Source: Echinicola jeungdonensis (GTDB taxonomy: Bacteria; Bacteroidota; Bacteroidia; Cytophagales; Cyclobacteriaceae). From it: a stretch of DNA of 64,000 nt. Numbering within the stretch: the stretch's first letter is position 1; each line of letters starts with the position of its first letter. The stretch spans positions 508,501 through 572,500 of the forward strand of contig NZ_JAUFQT010000001.1 of assembly GCF_030409905.1 (NCBI RefSeq), in the 5' to 3' direction. The position numbers and the translations under genes are program-made. The notes beneath the pieces were generated by a model. The model was given only the letters and a program-made list of their open reading frames with translations. It made no database searches and was not told where the DNA came from. Shown here piece after piece: positions 52,536-62,439 of this stretch.

Positions 52536-53933
52536 TTACAAATGAATCACCTCATCATAAGCTGCAGCGGCAGCTTCCATCACGGCTTCTGACATGGTTG
52601 GGTGTGGGTGGACAGTCTTGATCAATTCATGACCTGTGGTTTCCAGTTTTCTGATTGCAACGATTTCAGCAATCATCTCTGTCACATTGGAACCGATCAT
52701 ATGACCACCTAGAAGCTCCCCATATTTGGCATCAAAGATCAATTTCACAAAACCATCTTTGGCGCCAGCGGCAGAGGCTTTACCAGATGCAGAGAATGGG
52801 AATTTACCCACTTTCACTTCATATCCTTCTTCCTTGGCCTTGGCTTCAGTATAACCAACAGAGGCTATTTCTGGAATACAATAGGTACAACCTGGAATAT
52901 TATTATAATCCAAAGGCTCTGGTTTTTGGCCTGCGATTTTTTCCACGCAGATAATACCTTCAGCAGATGCCACGTGGGCCAAAGCAGGACCTGGAATCAC
53001 ATCACCTATGGCATAGTAACCTGGCATATTGGTTTTATAATATTCATCCACCTGGATCTTGCCTTTGTCCACCAAAATTCCAACATCCTCAAGTCCACAA
53101 TTTTCCACATTGGCTACAACACCTGCTGCAGAAAGGACAATGTCGCAATCCAAGGTCTCTTCACCTTTTTTGTTTTTCACCGTTACCTTGCAGCCATCAC
53201 CTTTGGTATCCACAGCAGTTACCTCAGTGCTGGTCATGATGTTCATGCCGGCCTTTTTATAGATTTTTTCCAAAGACTTGGAAACTTCCTCATCTTCGTT
53301 TGGTACAATCCTATCCATAAATTCTACGATAGTTACCTCAGTACCAATAGCAGCATAGAAATAGGCAAACTCAACACCGATAGCCCCAGAACCTACAACA
53401 ACCATTTTCTTAGGCTGCTTGTCGAGGGTCATGGCTTTACGGTAACCAATGATTTTTTCATTATCAATTTTAAAGGAAGGAAGTTCTCTGGAACGGGCAC
53501 CAGTTGCAATGATAATGTTATCTGCAGAATAGGTGGTTTTCTTACCTTCTTTATCTTCAACTTCAACTTTTTTTCCTGGCTTTACTTTACCCCAGCCTAA
53601 AAGTTGTTCGATTTTATTCTTTTTAAACAGGAATTGGATGCCTTTGCTCATACCTTCGGCTACCCCCCTGCTTCTTTTTACCATGCCACCAAAATCAGCC
53701 TTGGGATCTTTCACAGAAATCCCATAATCTTCTGCGTGGTTGATATATTCAAAAACCTGTGCACTTTTCAACAAGGCTTTGGTAGGGATACAACCCCAGT
53801 TCAAACAAATACCGCCTAGTTCGGCAGCTTCTACGACAGCGGTTTTCAATCCAAGTTGAGAGGCTCGAATGGCAGCCACATAACCACCTGGACCACTACC
53901 TACTACAATAACATCAAATTTTGTTGAAGACAT
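52536..53933 (-). CDS. lpdA: dihydrolipoyl dehydrogenase
   Basis: 465 residues, E3 subunit of 2-oxoacid dehydrogenase complexes. The N-terminal FAD motif is VVGSGPGGYVAAIRASQLG, the redox pair Cys43 and Cys48 are in GGICLNWGCIPTK, the NAD motif is VVGSGAIGVEFAYFYAAIG, and the C-terminal active-site His is in HELIKTVHPHPTMSEAV. The GDV motif is AIGDVIPGPALAHVAS. The E1 and E2 genes are not here. Single gene with terminator at 52483. Confidence 0.96.
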   Translation of the reverse strand: MSSTKFDVIVVGSGPGGYVAAIRASQLGLKTAVVEAAELGGICLNWGCIPTKALLKSAQVFEYINHAEDYGISVKDPKADFGGMVKRSRGVAEGMSKGIQFLFKKNKIEQLLGWGKVKPGKKVEVEDKEGKKTTYSADNIIIATGARSRELPSFKIDNEKIIGYRKAMTLDKQPKKMVVVGSGAIGVEFAYFYAAIGTEVTIVEFMDRIVPNEDEEVSKSLEKIYKKAGMNIMTSTEVTAVDTKGDGCKVTVKNKKGEETLDCDIVLSAAGVVANVENCGLEDVGILVDKGKIQVDEYYKTNMPGYYAIGDVIPGPALAHVASAEGIICVEKIAGQKPEPLDYNNIPGCTYCIPEIASVGYTEAKAKEEGYEVKVGKFPFSASGKASAAGAKDGFVKLIFDAKYGELLGGHMIGSNVTEMIAEIVAIRKLETTGHELIKTVHPHPTMSEAVMEAAAAAYDEVIHL

Positions 53934-54131
53934 ATGTTGTATATTTTAAATAGCTTTTTTATCCCCCGCAAATTTATAATAAATACGCTCAGAAAAAAAT
54001 TTGGCTTCCAATTAGATCGCCATTTAAAGCCTTATTTCAAAGATTTTAAATCTTTTGGCAAAAATCCAAGGAAGCATAAAGACTCCTGTCAATCCTTTGC
54101 CCTCTTCGGCAAGAATTTTGGAATAATTACC

Positions 54132-54139
54132 TATTTTTG
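54132..54139 (+). promoter_or_regulatory. possible -7 box of the fabG promoter
   Basis: TATTTTTG fits TAnnTTTG, 34 bp upstream of the ATG. No well-spaced TTTG, so it is tentative. Confidence 0.35.
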
Positions 54140-54172
54140 ACCCTTTAACCGATTTAAACTTTAAAAACAAAT

Positions 54173-54919
54173 ATGGGATTACTAACAGGAAAAACCGCCC
54201 TAATCACTGGGGCATCTAAAGGAATTGGCAGGGCCATTGCCCTAAAGTATGCTCAGGAAGGGGCTAATGTAGCCTTTACTTTTTTGTCCAGTGTAGAAAA
54301 AGGGCAAGCCTTGGAAAAAGAACTGGCTGATTTTGGCGTCAAAGCCAAAGGTTTCCGTTCAGATGCGTCTGACTTTGCCGCTGCTGAAGCTTTGGTCGCT
54401 GATGTAGTCAAAGAATTCGGTTCACTGGATATTTTGATCAATAATGCAGGAATTACCCGGGACAACCTTTTGATGAGAATGAATGAAGCATCCTGGGACG
54501 AGGTGATCAATGTCAACCTTAAATCCTGCTTCAACACCGTAAAAGCAGCAACAAGAACCTTGATGAAACAAAAGTCCGGATCCATCATCAATATCACCTC
54601 TGTAGTGGGGGTAAAAGGAAATGCTGGTCAAGCCAATTATGCGGCCTCTAAAGCTGGAATCATTGGTTTCACCAAATCCGTAGCTTTGGAACTGGGTTCC
54701 AGAGGCATCCGAAGTAATGCAGTAGCTCCAGGGTTTATTGAAACAGAAATGACTGATGTTCTTGACGAAAAAACCGTTCAAGGCTGGAGGGATGCCATCC
54801 CAATGAAAAGAGGGGGCCAACCTGAGGAAGTGGCTGATGCCTGCGTATTCTTAGGCTCTGACATGAGTACTTATGTTTCCGGGCAAGTGCTTCAGGTAGA
54901 TGGCGCTATGCTAACTTAA
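54173..54919 (+). CDS. fabG: 3-oxoacyl-[acyl-carrier-protein] reductase
   Basis: 248 residues, NADPH-dependent SDR of fatty acid elongation. Cofactor motif TGASKGIGRAIA (residues 12-23), NNAGITRDNLLMRM, catalytic Ser143, Tyr156 and Lys160, and the C-terminal signature FIETEMTDVLDEK. It is isolated from other fatty-acid genes here, so it might be a second copy, but the features fit a true FabG. Confidence 0.94.
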   Translation: MGLLTGKTALITGASKGIGRAIALKYAQEGANVAFTFLSSVEKGQALEKELADFGVKAKGFRSDASDFAAAEALVADVVKEFGSLDILINNAGITRDNLLMRMNEASWDEVINVNLKSCFNTVKAATRTLMKQKSGSIINITSVVGVKGNAGQANYAASKAGIIGFTKSVALELGSRGIRSNAVAPGFIETEMTDVLDEKTVQGWRDAIPMKRGGQPEEVADACVFLGSDMSTYVSGQVLQVDGAMLT

Positions 54920-55162
54920 TTTTTGAGAGTAAAGAATCAAGAGTAAAGATAAAAAGAGGCTGTACTCAAAAGTGTTTCACACAATTGACAAGCAAAATTT
55001 TATTCTTGCCTTTGAATAATAGGGATTTGATAATAGGGATTCGACCTGCCTTATCAGGGCAAATCATCGAATCCCTAATATCGAATCACCAACACCTATC
55101 TAAATACAGACAGAATTTTCCTTGGGGGGGTGTTTAGTGATTTTCACTTATGAGATAGTTCA
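54920..55162. repeat. noncoding spacer with repeat words and a hairpin
   Basis: TAGGGATTCGA (55034-55044) and TCGAATCCCTA (55067-55077) form an 11-bp stem; a near-copy TAGGGATTTGA lies at 55020-55030. Upstream at about 54956, GAGGCTGTACTCAAAAG resembles the terminal sequence of some insertion elements. No gene. Confidence 0.55.
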
Positions 55163-56650
55163 TTATTTTTCCTCCAAATCCGGATCATAAAGCAAATTAT
55201 CGTTTTCAAAATCATAAAGGGTCAACTGTCTCAGCTCATAATAAGCAGCCCAATATTCCCTTAAAGAACTGATATACCTTTCCCTGTTAGAGTCTTTCTC
55301 TGTCTGGGCTATATTCAAGTCTGTAATATTTACCTTACCACTCAAGTACCTTTGACGGGAAATCTCATATCTTTTTGCAGCAACTTCATCCGCCTTTTCA
55401 CTGATCATAATCCTGTCCTTTAATTGCTGGAAATTTTTTACTTTGGTAAAGATCTCCTGTTCAAAAGTGACGATTTCCTGCTCAAGTGTATAGTTGACAA
55501 GCTCCTGATTGGCTTCGGCAATACCCATCCTGGCCTTGTTTCTTCCCCAATCCAAAAGTGGTACGCTAATCCTTAAATTAACTACGGCTTGTTGATTTGG
55601 GTTATCATATATATTGGCCCAGTTAAACCCAGCATTATTGTAACCGTAGCTGGCATTTAGGTTCATATTAAACCTTTGCCCCTTAGCACGGGCAACTTCT
55701 GCTTCGGCTTCCAATTTCCTTCTTTTAAAAGCCACGGCATCAGACCTGTTTTCAAAGGCCAAATCAATAGCTTTGTCAACATCTACTTTAAACTCCGGAA
55801 TATCATCGGGCAATACCAGCTCAAATTCTGCACTTTCATTCAAGCCAATGAATGATTTCAATTCGAGGGAAGAGGATTCCAGGTCCAATCTTGCTGAAGC
55901 CAAATCCTGCTCTGCCTGAAGCACCCGAAGCTCTACCTGAAGCAATTGGTCCTCCGTTGTGGTTCCGATATTGTACCTTCCTTTTTCTATTTTATAGATC
56001 TCCTCCGTATTACTTTTGTTTTGGGAGGCTATGTCAAACCGAATTTGTGCCAAAAGGTAATTAAAAAACAACTGGGTAGCCCTTTGGCTGATCTGCTCCA
56101 TTTCTTCCACATAACTTTTCTTGCTTTCCTCGTACCTCAGGGGCTCTATTTTCCGGTCCCACTTCAATGGATTGAAAGCAAAAATAGGCTGGGACAACCT
56201 TACATTTACGGGAACCCCACTCCAACGGGTACCATTTTCTCCCTCTTGGGCCAGGAAGTTATCAAACCTGCTGGTAGAACTATTGACGGAAATAGTCCCT
56301 CCAGTAGCTGTAATTTGCTGTTGGAGTCCCAATTCCATATCCACCAGGTTTTGCTCTACCTGTCTGTACTCAATCGTACCGTCTGGCTGTGTAACAGCGG
56401 TTACGGATTGGGAATAACTTGGAATGGTCCCATTCAATCCCAGCTGAGGGTTATAATTAGATTTATAAAATCTGTATTGCCAGTAATTGTTTTCTTTCCT
56501 GGTTTGAGCACTTAGGGCTGCCGGTGATACCGACTTGGCACGGGCAATGATATCCTGTAAGGAATACCTGATTTTTTGTTGCCCAAATGCTCCTAAATGA
56601 ACACTAAAAACAGTGAAAATTAATACTAATCTCAATAATGATTTATTCAT
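55163..56650 (-). CDS. TolC family outer-membrane protein
   Basis: 495 residues. A signal peptide ends at about 24 (GAFGQ), followed by the OEP start YSLQDIIARAKSVSPAALSAQTR; the second repeat begins near 280 (DKAIDLAFENRSDAVAFKRRK). It overlaps the permease gene by 8 bp. It is the last gene in the HlyD-permease-TolC operon and would form its outer-membrane exit. Confidence 0.92.
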   Translation of the reverse strand: MNKSLLRLVLIFTVFSVHLGAFGQQKIRYSLQDIIARAKSVSPAALSAQTRKENNYWQYRFYKSNYNPQLGLNGTIPSYSQSVTAVTQPDGTIEYRQVEQNLVDMELGLQQQITATGGTISVNSSTSRFDNFLAQEGENGTRWSGVPVNVRLSQPIFAFNPLKWDRKIEPLRYEESKKSYVEEMEQISQRATQLFFNYLLAQIRFDIASQNKSNTEEIYKIEKGRYNIGTTTEDQLLQVELRVLQAEQDLASARLDLESSSLELKSFIGLNESAEFELVLPDDIPEFKVDVDKAIDLAFENRSDAVAFKRRKLEAEAEVARAKGQRFNMNLNASYGYNNAGFNWANIYDNPNQQAVVNLRISVPLLDWGRNKARMGIAEANQELVNYTLEQEIVTFEQEIFTKVKNFQQLKDRIMISEKADEVAAKRYEISRQRYLSGKVNITDLNIAQTEKDSNRERYISSLREYWAAYYELRQLTLYDFENDNLLYDPDLEEK

Positions 56651-57980
56651 ATCTTAAAGAAGTTATAGGGTCTTGACTCGCAGCCCTTTTGGCCGGAGTT
56701 ATTCCAAAAATTAATCCAACGGTAGCAGCCACGCTAAATGAAACTAATATGGAAGAAATGGTTACTATGGTCGGAAAATCCCCAAATCTGGAAACCATGC
56801 TAGCTAAAACAATTCCCAGTATTACCCCAATGACACCACCTGAAACACTTATCATCATGGCTTCAAACAGAAATTGGTGGACGATATCAGATTTCTTAGC
56901 CCCAAGGGAAAGTCTCAATCCTATTTCCTTAATCCTTTCCATCACAGAAGCCAGCATAATATTCATAATGCCTATACCTCCTACCAGCAAGGAAATTCCT
57001 GCAATAGCCCCTAGGACGATGTTAAAAATATTTTGGGTCCTCTGCTGTTGCTTTAGTAGCAATTCGGGAATGGTAATTTCAAAATCCACCACATTGTAAT
57101 GTTTCCTTTCCAACAACCTGGAAAGAATATCCGCAGTGGGGTTAAGCAGGTTACTTTCTTTTACCTGCACCACCAATTTGTCAATTTGATGGTAGTTCTT
57201 TGCCCCGCCAGAGGAGTTACCATTATTATTATCTCCCCTCATCAAACTACCTGAAGTCACCTTTTGACGGTTTTTATAACGGACCAACATGGTCTGAATA
57301 GGAATATATACATCCATGTTATAATCCCGTATTCCCAACTTGGCAATGCTATTATCGGAAACTATCTTTTCTTCCAACACTCCGATCACCTCCATCCATT
57401 GGTTACCGCATTTGATCCGCTTTCCAATGGCATTTTCCTTACTGAAAAATTTGGTTTGTACACCACGGCCAATAATACATACCGGGTCTCCATTGATAAG
57501 GTTGGTATCAGAAAACATGTTGCCTTCCCGCAGTTTAAAATTGGTCACATCAAAGTAAGAGGGCATCACTCCTACCAATTTTGCTGAACGGCGAAGTCCG
57601 CTTTTCACAATATGGGTATCTAAAATAACCTCTGGGCTGATTCTTTGGATACCTGGAATAACATCCCTGACAGCTTCAACATCCAACATTCTCAAACCGG
57701 GGGAAAATTTACTCTTTTCCTCCCCTAAGCTGGCTCCCAAGTTTTCATCCACTTCCTCTTCTACCTGCTCTACAATTGGTTCTACTATGATGTTATTGAC
57801 ACCCACCAATTTTATTTGCTCCATGATCTCCTTTTGCGCCCCATTTCCGATGGCCATCATGGCAATTACTGCAGCCACCCCAAAAATGATCCCAAGAGCT
57901 GTCAATAAAGAACGTAGCCGGTTAGCTACCACCGCTTCAAAGGCAATGTAGAAATTGGCAATTAGCCTTGATCCAAACAT
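56643..57980 (-). CDS. ABC transporter permease, MacB-like (MacB_PCD/FtsX)
   Basis: 445 residues. One N-terminal membrane helix (LLTALGIIFGVAAVIAMMAIG) with MacB_PCD periplasmic region (about 50-290), then three C-terminal helices (about 320-345, 370-395, 410-432) of the FtsX domain. The family signature IGIRR-type turn is AKKSDIVHQFLFEAMMIS. Unlike full MacB it lacks the N-terminal ATPase domain, and no separate ATPase gene lies between the adaptor and TolC. The ATP-binding partner must be encoded elsewhere. Confidence 0.9.
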   Translation of the reverse strand: MFGSRLIANFYIAFEAVVANRLRSLLTALGIIFGVAAVIAMMAIGNGAQKEIMEQIKLVGVNNIIVEPIVEQVEEEVDENLGASLGEEKSKFSPGLRMLDVEAVRDVIPGIQRISPEVILDTHIVKSGLRRSAKLVGVMPSYFDVTNFKLREGNMFSDTNLINGDPVCIIGRGVQTKFFSKENAIGKRIKCGNQWMEVIGVLEEKIVSDNSIAKLGIRDYNMDVYIPIQTMLVRYKNRQKVTSGSLMRGDNNNGNSSGGAKNYHQIDKLVVQVKESNLLNPTADILSRLLERKHYNVVDFEITIPELLLKQQQRTQNIFNIVLGAIAGISLLVGGIGIMNIMLASVMERIKEIGLRLSLGAKKSDIVHQFLFEAMMISVSGGVIGVILGIVLASMVSRFGDFPTIVTISSILVSFSVAATVGLIFGITPAKRAASQDPITSLRYE

Positions 57981-57989
57981 AACTAAATA

Positions 57990-59369
57990 TTAATTTCCCG
58001 GACTGTTTTCCCTTGGGCCTTGCCCCGGTCCTCTTCCTTGTCTAGAGTCCCTTCTTTTTGGTTTCTCTTCCTCTTCATCCCTTTGGGTTTCCTCTTCTGG
58101 CTTTTCATTTCTCTTGCCATTAAGGGCTTCCAGGAGTTTAATGGACTGGTCTTTTTCACTCCAATCGGGAATGGACAAATAAACTTTATCTCCTTCTTCC
58201 AAGCCCATATCAACGATCACTTCATCGTAATTGGAAAGGCCTAATTTAACCTCCTGCTTCACCCCATTATTGAGGTATACATAATTGATACTGTCATTTT
58301 CCACATGGACTGCTTCCAGGGGAACAAAAAGTGCTTCATCAATTTGTTGGGCTATTATGGTATTGCTGGTGGTCATGGCTGGACGCATCACCGGGTCACT
58401 TTCATGGATCAAAATAGTCACTTCAAAAACTTTGGCATCAGAATTTGGACGTTCCTGCCCCACATTAGCCACCCTGGTGACTTTTCCTGTGAATTTTTTC
58501 TCCGGGAAAGCATCCAAGCCGATTTCAACTTCCTGACCTACTTTTACCTTTCGGATTTCAACCTCATTGACATAGGTAATACTTTGCATTTCGGTTAAAT
58601 CAGGCAAGGTAGCCACCACTGGATTCCAGGAACTGATCTGAGAACCTGTTGTAACCTTTTGCCCATTCCGTTGGGTTTCATAAATCACCATTCCATCTTG
58701 AGGGGCCGTAATGGTAAACTCATCCAACAAGTCTTGCATTTGCTTAAATTCCCGCTCCTCTTTTCTAAGCCTGGCCGTTCTTTCAGCCATTTTGGCTAAT
58801 GCCTGGTTGTATTTGATTTTATAATTTTCCCTGGCTTGATCCAGGTCCCTTTTTGCTTTTTCAAGGTCATATTCATTTTGCTTGATGGTGGCCGGCGGCT
58901 CATATTGAGACTGCTCCAGCACCAACTTTTTTTGCTCCACATTGTACTCCAAATTAAGGATATTGTCCCTTTCTTGCCGAAGTGTAAGTGCAGTATCCAA
59001 TTTGGCTTGCTCATACTGAGCCATCTCAGAATCCAAATTATTCTGGGCATCGCTAATCCTTCCATAAAGTTCAGACTTGTCCAAGGAAGCAATAAAACCT
59101 CCTTCTTCCACCACCGTCCCTTCATCCACAATTTTTTCTATGGTCATTTGGTAAACCCTGAATTCCCTGGCTCTGTTGGGCCCAGTGACCTGAACAGACC
59201 TTAGGGCCTTTAATTCCCCGGTTGTAGCTATTTCAACCGTAAATTCTCCTTTTTTTACAGGAACCAGGATGTCAACACCATCTCCGGATGCTGTGGGAGA
59301 AAAAATAAAGTACAGTACCAACACAGCTACTATACTTCCCGCCACGACAAATAGTAAATTCTTTTTCAT
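57990..59369 (-). CDS. HlyD/MacA-like membrane-fusion protein
   Basis: 459 residues: an N-terminal membrane helix (LLFVVAGSIVAVLVLYFIFS, about 4-24), a beta/lipoyl part, a long coiled-coil hairpin (about 95-215), ITAPQDGMVIYETQRNGQKV, and a C-terminal charged, Arg/Pro-rich tail (about 420-459) that is unusual for the family. It bridges the permease and the TolC of the same operon, with 9 bp to the permease. Confidence 0.9.
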   Translation of the reverse strand: MKKNLLFVVAGSIVAVLVLYFIFSPTASGDGVDILVPVKKGEFTVEIATTGELKALRSVQVTGPNRAREFRVYQMTIEKIVDEGTVVEEGGFIASLDKSELYGRISDAQNNLDSEMAQYEQAKLDTALTLRQERDNILNLEYNVEQKKLVLEQSQYEPPATIKQNEYDLEKAKRDLDQARENYKIKYNQALAKMAERTARLRKEEREFKQMQDLLDEFTITAPQDGMVIYETQRNGQKVTTGSQISSWNPVVATLPDLTEMQSITYVNEVEIRKVKVGQEVEIGLDAFPEKKFTGKVTRVANVGQERPNSDAKVFEVTILIHESDPVMRPAMTTSNTIIAQQIDEALFVPLEAVHVENDSINYVYLNNGVKQEVKLGLSNYDEVIVDMGLEEGDKVYLSIPDWSEKDQSIKLLEALNGKRNEKPEEETQRDEEEEKPKRRDSRQGRGPGQGPRENSPGN

Positions 59370-59559
59370 TTTTAAAACCTCTTGATCGGCATTATTTTAT
59401 TTTACAAGACAAAATTAAACGTATATATACAAACTTCCTTTCCAGCGAAACCCAAATATAGCCATTAAAATAAAACTTCAAACTAAAGGATTAATTAATG
59501 TTTGTTAAAACTGAGCGAAGAATTGTTAAATTGCGGCATCAAAAACCGGGATCCTCAAT

Positions 59560-60324
59560 ATGAAAAGCATTATTAGTTTTGTAATCCGCTATATACCAAG
59601 GAGTTTATTACAACAAATAAGCCATTTTTTTCTATGGATATTGGCTGTTTTTTATAAAGGGGATCGGGTTGAATGCACCATTTGCCATAGTCAATTCAAA
59701 AAATTTTTGCCTTATGGGAGGAAAGCCAGAGAAAATGCCCTTTGTCCCCAATGCCTGGCATTAGAAAGGCATCGATTGATTTGGCTTTTTCTCCGGGAGA
59801 AAACTGACTTTTTTACCAAACCCAAAAAAGTCCTCCATATCGCTCCCGAATTCTGTTTTATTGACCGGTTTGAAAAGTTGGATAACCTGGAATACATCAC
59901 TGGAGACATAGAATCACCATTGGCCAAAGTCAAAATGGATGTTCACCAAATCCCTTTTGAGGACAATACTTTCGATGTAGTTTTTTGTAACCATGTTATG
60001 GAGCATGTAGATGATGACATCCAAGCATGCCGGGAGATCAATAGGGTAATGAAAAAAAACGGCTGGGGAATAGTACAATCTCCGGTTTATGACATCCCGG
60101 AAACTTTAGAGGATAAAAGCATCACTGATCCAGCAGAAAGGGAAAAATTGTTTGGCCAGAGGGACCATGTCCGAAAATATGGGAAGGATTATGCAAAAAG
60201 GTTAAGCACTTCTGGTTTAAATGTGGAAGAAAACAATTATGTCAAAAACCTCCCCTTAGACCATATCCAAAAATACGGCCTGCCGGAAAAAGAAATCATT
60301 TTCTTTTGCACCAAAGGGAATTGA
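59560..60324 (+). CDS. SAM-dependent methyltransferase (type 11) with zinc-ribbon N-terminus
   Basis: 254 residues. A hydrophobic N-terminus, then CTIC and CPQC (zinc-ribbon pairs about 45-75), then a class I methyltransferase: VLHIAPEF near 97 (motif I degenerate), GDIESPLAKVKMDVHQIPFEDNTFDVVFCNHVMEHVDD (typical type 11) and a hydrophobic end. Substrate not predictable; in this phylum such proteins often modify sugars or lipids. The next genes are glycosyltransferases on the opposite strand. Confidence 0.85.
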   Translation: MKSIISFVIRYIPRSLLQQISHFFLWILAVFYKGDRVECTICHSQFKKFLPYGRKARENALCPQCLALERHRLIWLFLREKTDFFTKPKKVLHIAPEFCFIDRFEKLDNLEYITGDIESPLAKVKMDVHQIPFEDNTFDVVFCNHVMEHVDDDIQACREINRVMKKNGWGIVQSPVYDIPETLEDKSITDPAEREKLFGQRDHVRKYGKDYAKRLSTSGLNVEENNYVKNLPLDHIQKYGLPEKEIIFFCTKGN

Positions 60325-60495
60325 TGCCAAATTAAATTTCGGGAGAAAAAACAAAAAATCACTTTAAGGGAAGGGGAATTTAGGTTATAATAGGGAGTAT
60401 TGATTCCTCGGTATTCAGTAGGTCTTGTGCATCATATCTTGAACTTTGTTTCCGCTGATCCCATTCAAAACATCACTTTTAACATGGAAGAAGTT

Positions 60496-61464
60496 TTATT
60501 TTGTACTTAAAACAAGAGCCTTACCCTTGGCCCATAAAAGTCCAGCTCCGTAAGCCAATAATTGTCCATAAGAAGTGGCAATAGATAAAATCCCCACACA
60601 TAAAGATTTATTTTCCAAGCTGGATGAAACCAAGACTCCCAAGGTCCAAATCCCATAAATCATTGCTCCGGCAAAAAAGTAAGGGTAACAAATAAAGTAA
60701 GCCAAAATCACTGACAATGCCCCTAATAAAAACATGGCAGGCATCCAATGAATAGCTTGAATGGATCCAGGGTGATAATGGTTGACATTTACCCTATTAA
60801 CTCCAAATGAAAAGCCTTGATTAACAAAAGACTTTAAATCATTTCTCCTTTTATGGTAAACAAATGCTTCCCGTACCAGATGCAACTTAAATCCCAATTT
60901 CTTAATCCGGATACTTAATTCTATATCCTCTCCCTGATTGGCATCTCTAAACCCTTGGGTAGCATTATAAACTTCACGCGAAAAACCCATATTATAGCCT
61001 CTAGCTTGGTATTTGGAAGGATCGGCCACCTTGCCCCTTATGCCCCCGGTAGTTAAAAATGAAGTCATACTGAAATTGATGGCTTTTTGAAAAGCCGAAA
61101 ATTCACCGGAAGCCTCATCGGGTCCCCCATGGGCATCCAAGTTAAACTCTAAAATGGCTTGATTTAAAATTTTGAGGTAGTTTTCAGGAATCAGGCAGTC
61201 AGAATCAAAAAACACAAAATAATCCCCTTTTGCTTTTTCCATCCCATAGTTTCTGGCAAATCCCTGTCCGGAATTTTCCTGGTAAAAATACCTAATTTGC
61301 ATTTGGGGCTCAAAGGATTCCACCTCCTCCCGGCAGGATATTTTGGATCCATCTTCCACAATGATTACCTCAAAATTTTGATAGACTTGCCTGGAAAGGC
61401 TCTCCAATAATTCCTTTATTTCATCAGGGCGATTATATACAGGAATGATAATGGAAAAATACAT
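60496..61464 (-). CDS. family 2 glycosyltransferase with C-terminal membrane helices
   Basis: 322 residues. GT-A start FSIIIPVYNRPDEIKELLESL, acceptor loop VIIVEDGS, Asp-x-Asp in FFDSDCLIP, and the catalytic region GGPDEASGEFS. About two membrane helices lie near the C-terminus (about 245-300). It overlaps the following GT gene's stop by one base, so they are co-expressed. Donor and acceptor are unknown. Confidence 0.9.
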   Translation of the reverse strand: MYFSIIIPVYNRPDEIKELLESLSRQVYQNFEVIIVEDGSKISCREEVESFEPQMQIRYFYQENSGQGFARNYGMEKAKGDYFVFFDSDCLIPENYLKILNQAILEFNLDAHGGPDEASGEFSAFQKAINFSMTSFLTTGGIRGKVADPSKYQARGYNMGFSREVYNATQGFRDANQGEDIELSIRIKKLGFKLHLVREAFVYHKRRNDLKSFVNQGFSFGVNRVNVNHYHPGSIQAIHWMPAMFLLGALSVILAYFICYPYFFAGAMIYGIWTLGVLVSSSLENKSLCVGILSIATSYGQLLAYGAGLLWAKGKALVLSTK

Positions 61465-62426
61465 CAGGACTCGAGATTTAACTCCTCCTCAATATTGTAA
61501 TCATTTCCTTCCGACTTACTGGAAATCATCATTTCAGCCATAAATCCTGTCAGGAACAATTGAACCCCAACAATCAGTGCTACAATGGCCATAAAAAACA
61601 AAGGTTGATCGGTAATTTCCCTTACATAAAGACCATTTTTCAGGGCATAAATCTTTTCAAAAACCAACCATACGGTGATCAAAAATCCAGATAAAAAAGA
61701 AAGCGAACCCAATGTTCCAAAAAAGTGCATGGGTTTCTTTTTATAGCGGTTTACAAAAGAAACCGATATCAGGTCCAGAAAGCCATTGATAAAGCGCTCA
61801 ATTCCGAACTTGGTTACACCAAATTTTCTGGCACGATGTTCTACAACTTTCTCCCCAATTTTGGTAAAGCCATTCCATTTAGCAATCAAAGGGATATATC
61901 TGTGCATTTCCCCATAAATATGGATTTGTTTAACGACCTTATTTTTATAGGCTTTTAAACCACAATTGAAATCATGGAGTTGGATTCCGGAAATTTTTCT
62001 GGTGACACCGTTAAATAACCTGGAGGGTATGGTTTTGGTAATAGGGTCAAACCTTTTCTTTTTCCATCCAGAAACCACATCATAGTCATTTTCCTTGACC
62101 ATTTGGTACAATCCCGGAATTTCATCAGGGCTATCTTGAAGGTCTGCATCCATGGTAATGACCACTTCCCCTTTGGCCTTTACAAAACCAATATCCAATG
62201 CAGCTGATTTACCGTAATTTCTACTAAACCCTACTCCTTTTATATGTCCATTTTCTTTGGACAATTTTTTGATCACATCCCAAGAACGATCCGAACTTCC
62301 ATCATTAATAAAAATCACCTCATAATTATAGCCATTTTCTTGCATGACCCGGCTTATCCATTCGATGAGTTCGGGAAGGGATTCTTCCTCATTAAATACA
62401 GGAATAATTACGGAAATTTGAATCAT
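61464..62426 (-). CDS. family 2 glycosyltransferase, GtrB/DPM1-like (undecaprenyl-phosphate type)
   Basis: 320 residues. SVIIPVFNEEESLPELIEW, FINDGSSDRSWDVIKKL, TMDADLQDSPDEIPGL and YGEMHRYIPLIAKWNGF are typical of GT2 enzymes that put a sugar on undecaprenyl phosphate; two C-terminal membrane helices (about 230-253 and 267-292) complete the pattern. The product would be flipped and used for envelope glycan or protein glycosylation. Tightly linked to the preceding GT. Confidence 0.9.
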   Translation of the reverse strand: MIQISVIIPVFNEEESLPELIEWISRVMQENGYNYEVIFINDGSSDRSWDVIKKLSKENGHIKGVGFSRNYGKSAALDIGFVKAKGEVVITMDADLQDSPDEIPGLYQMVKENDYDVVSGWKKKRFDPITKTIPSRLFNGVTRKISGIQLHDFNCGLKAYKNKVVKQIHIYGEMHRYIPLIAKWNGFTKIGEKVVEHRARKFGVTKFGIERFINGFLDLISVSFVNRYKKKPMHFFGTLGSLSFLSGFLITVWLVFEKIYALKNGLYVREITDQPLFFMAIVALIVGVQLFLTGFMAEMMISSKSEGNDYNIEEELNLES

Positions 62427-62439
62427 TTAAGGTTTAATA

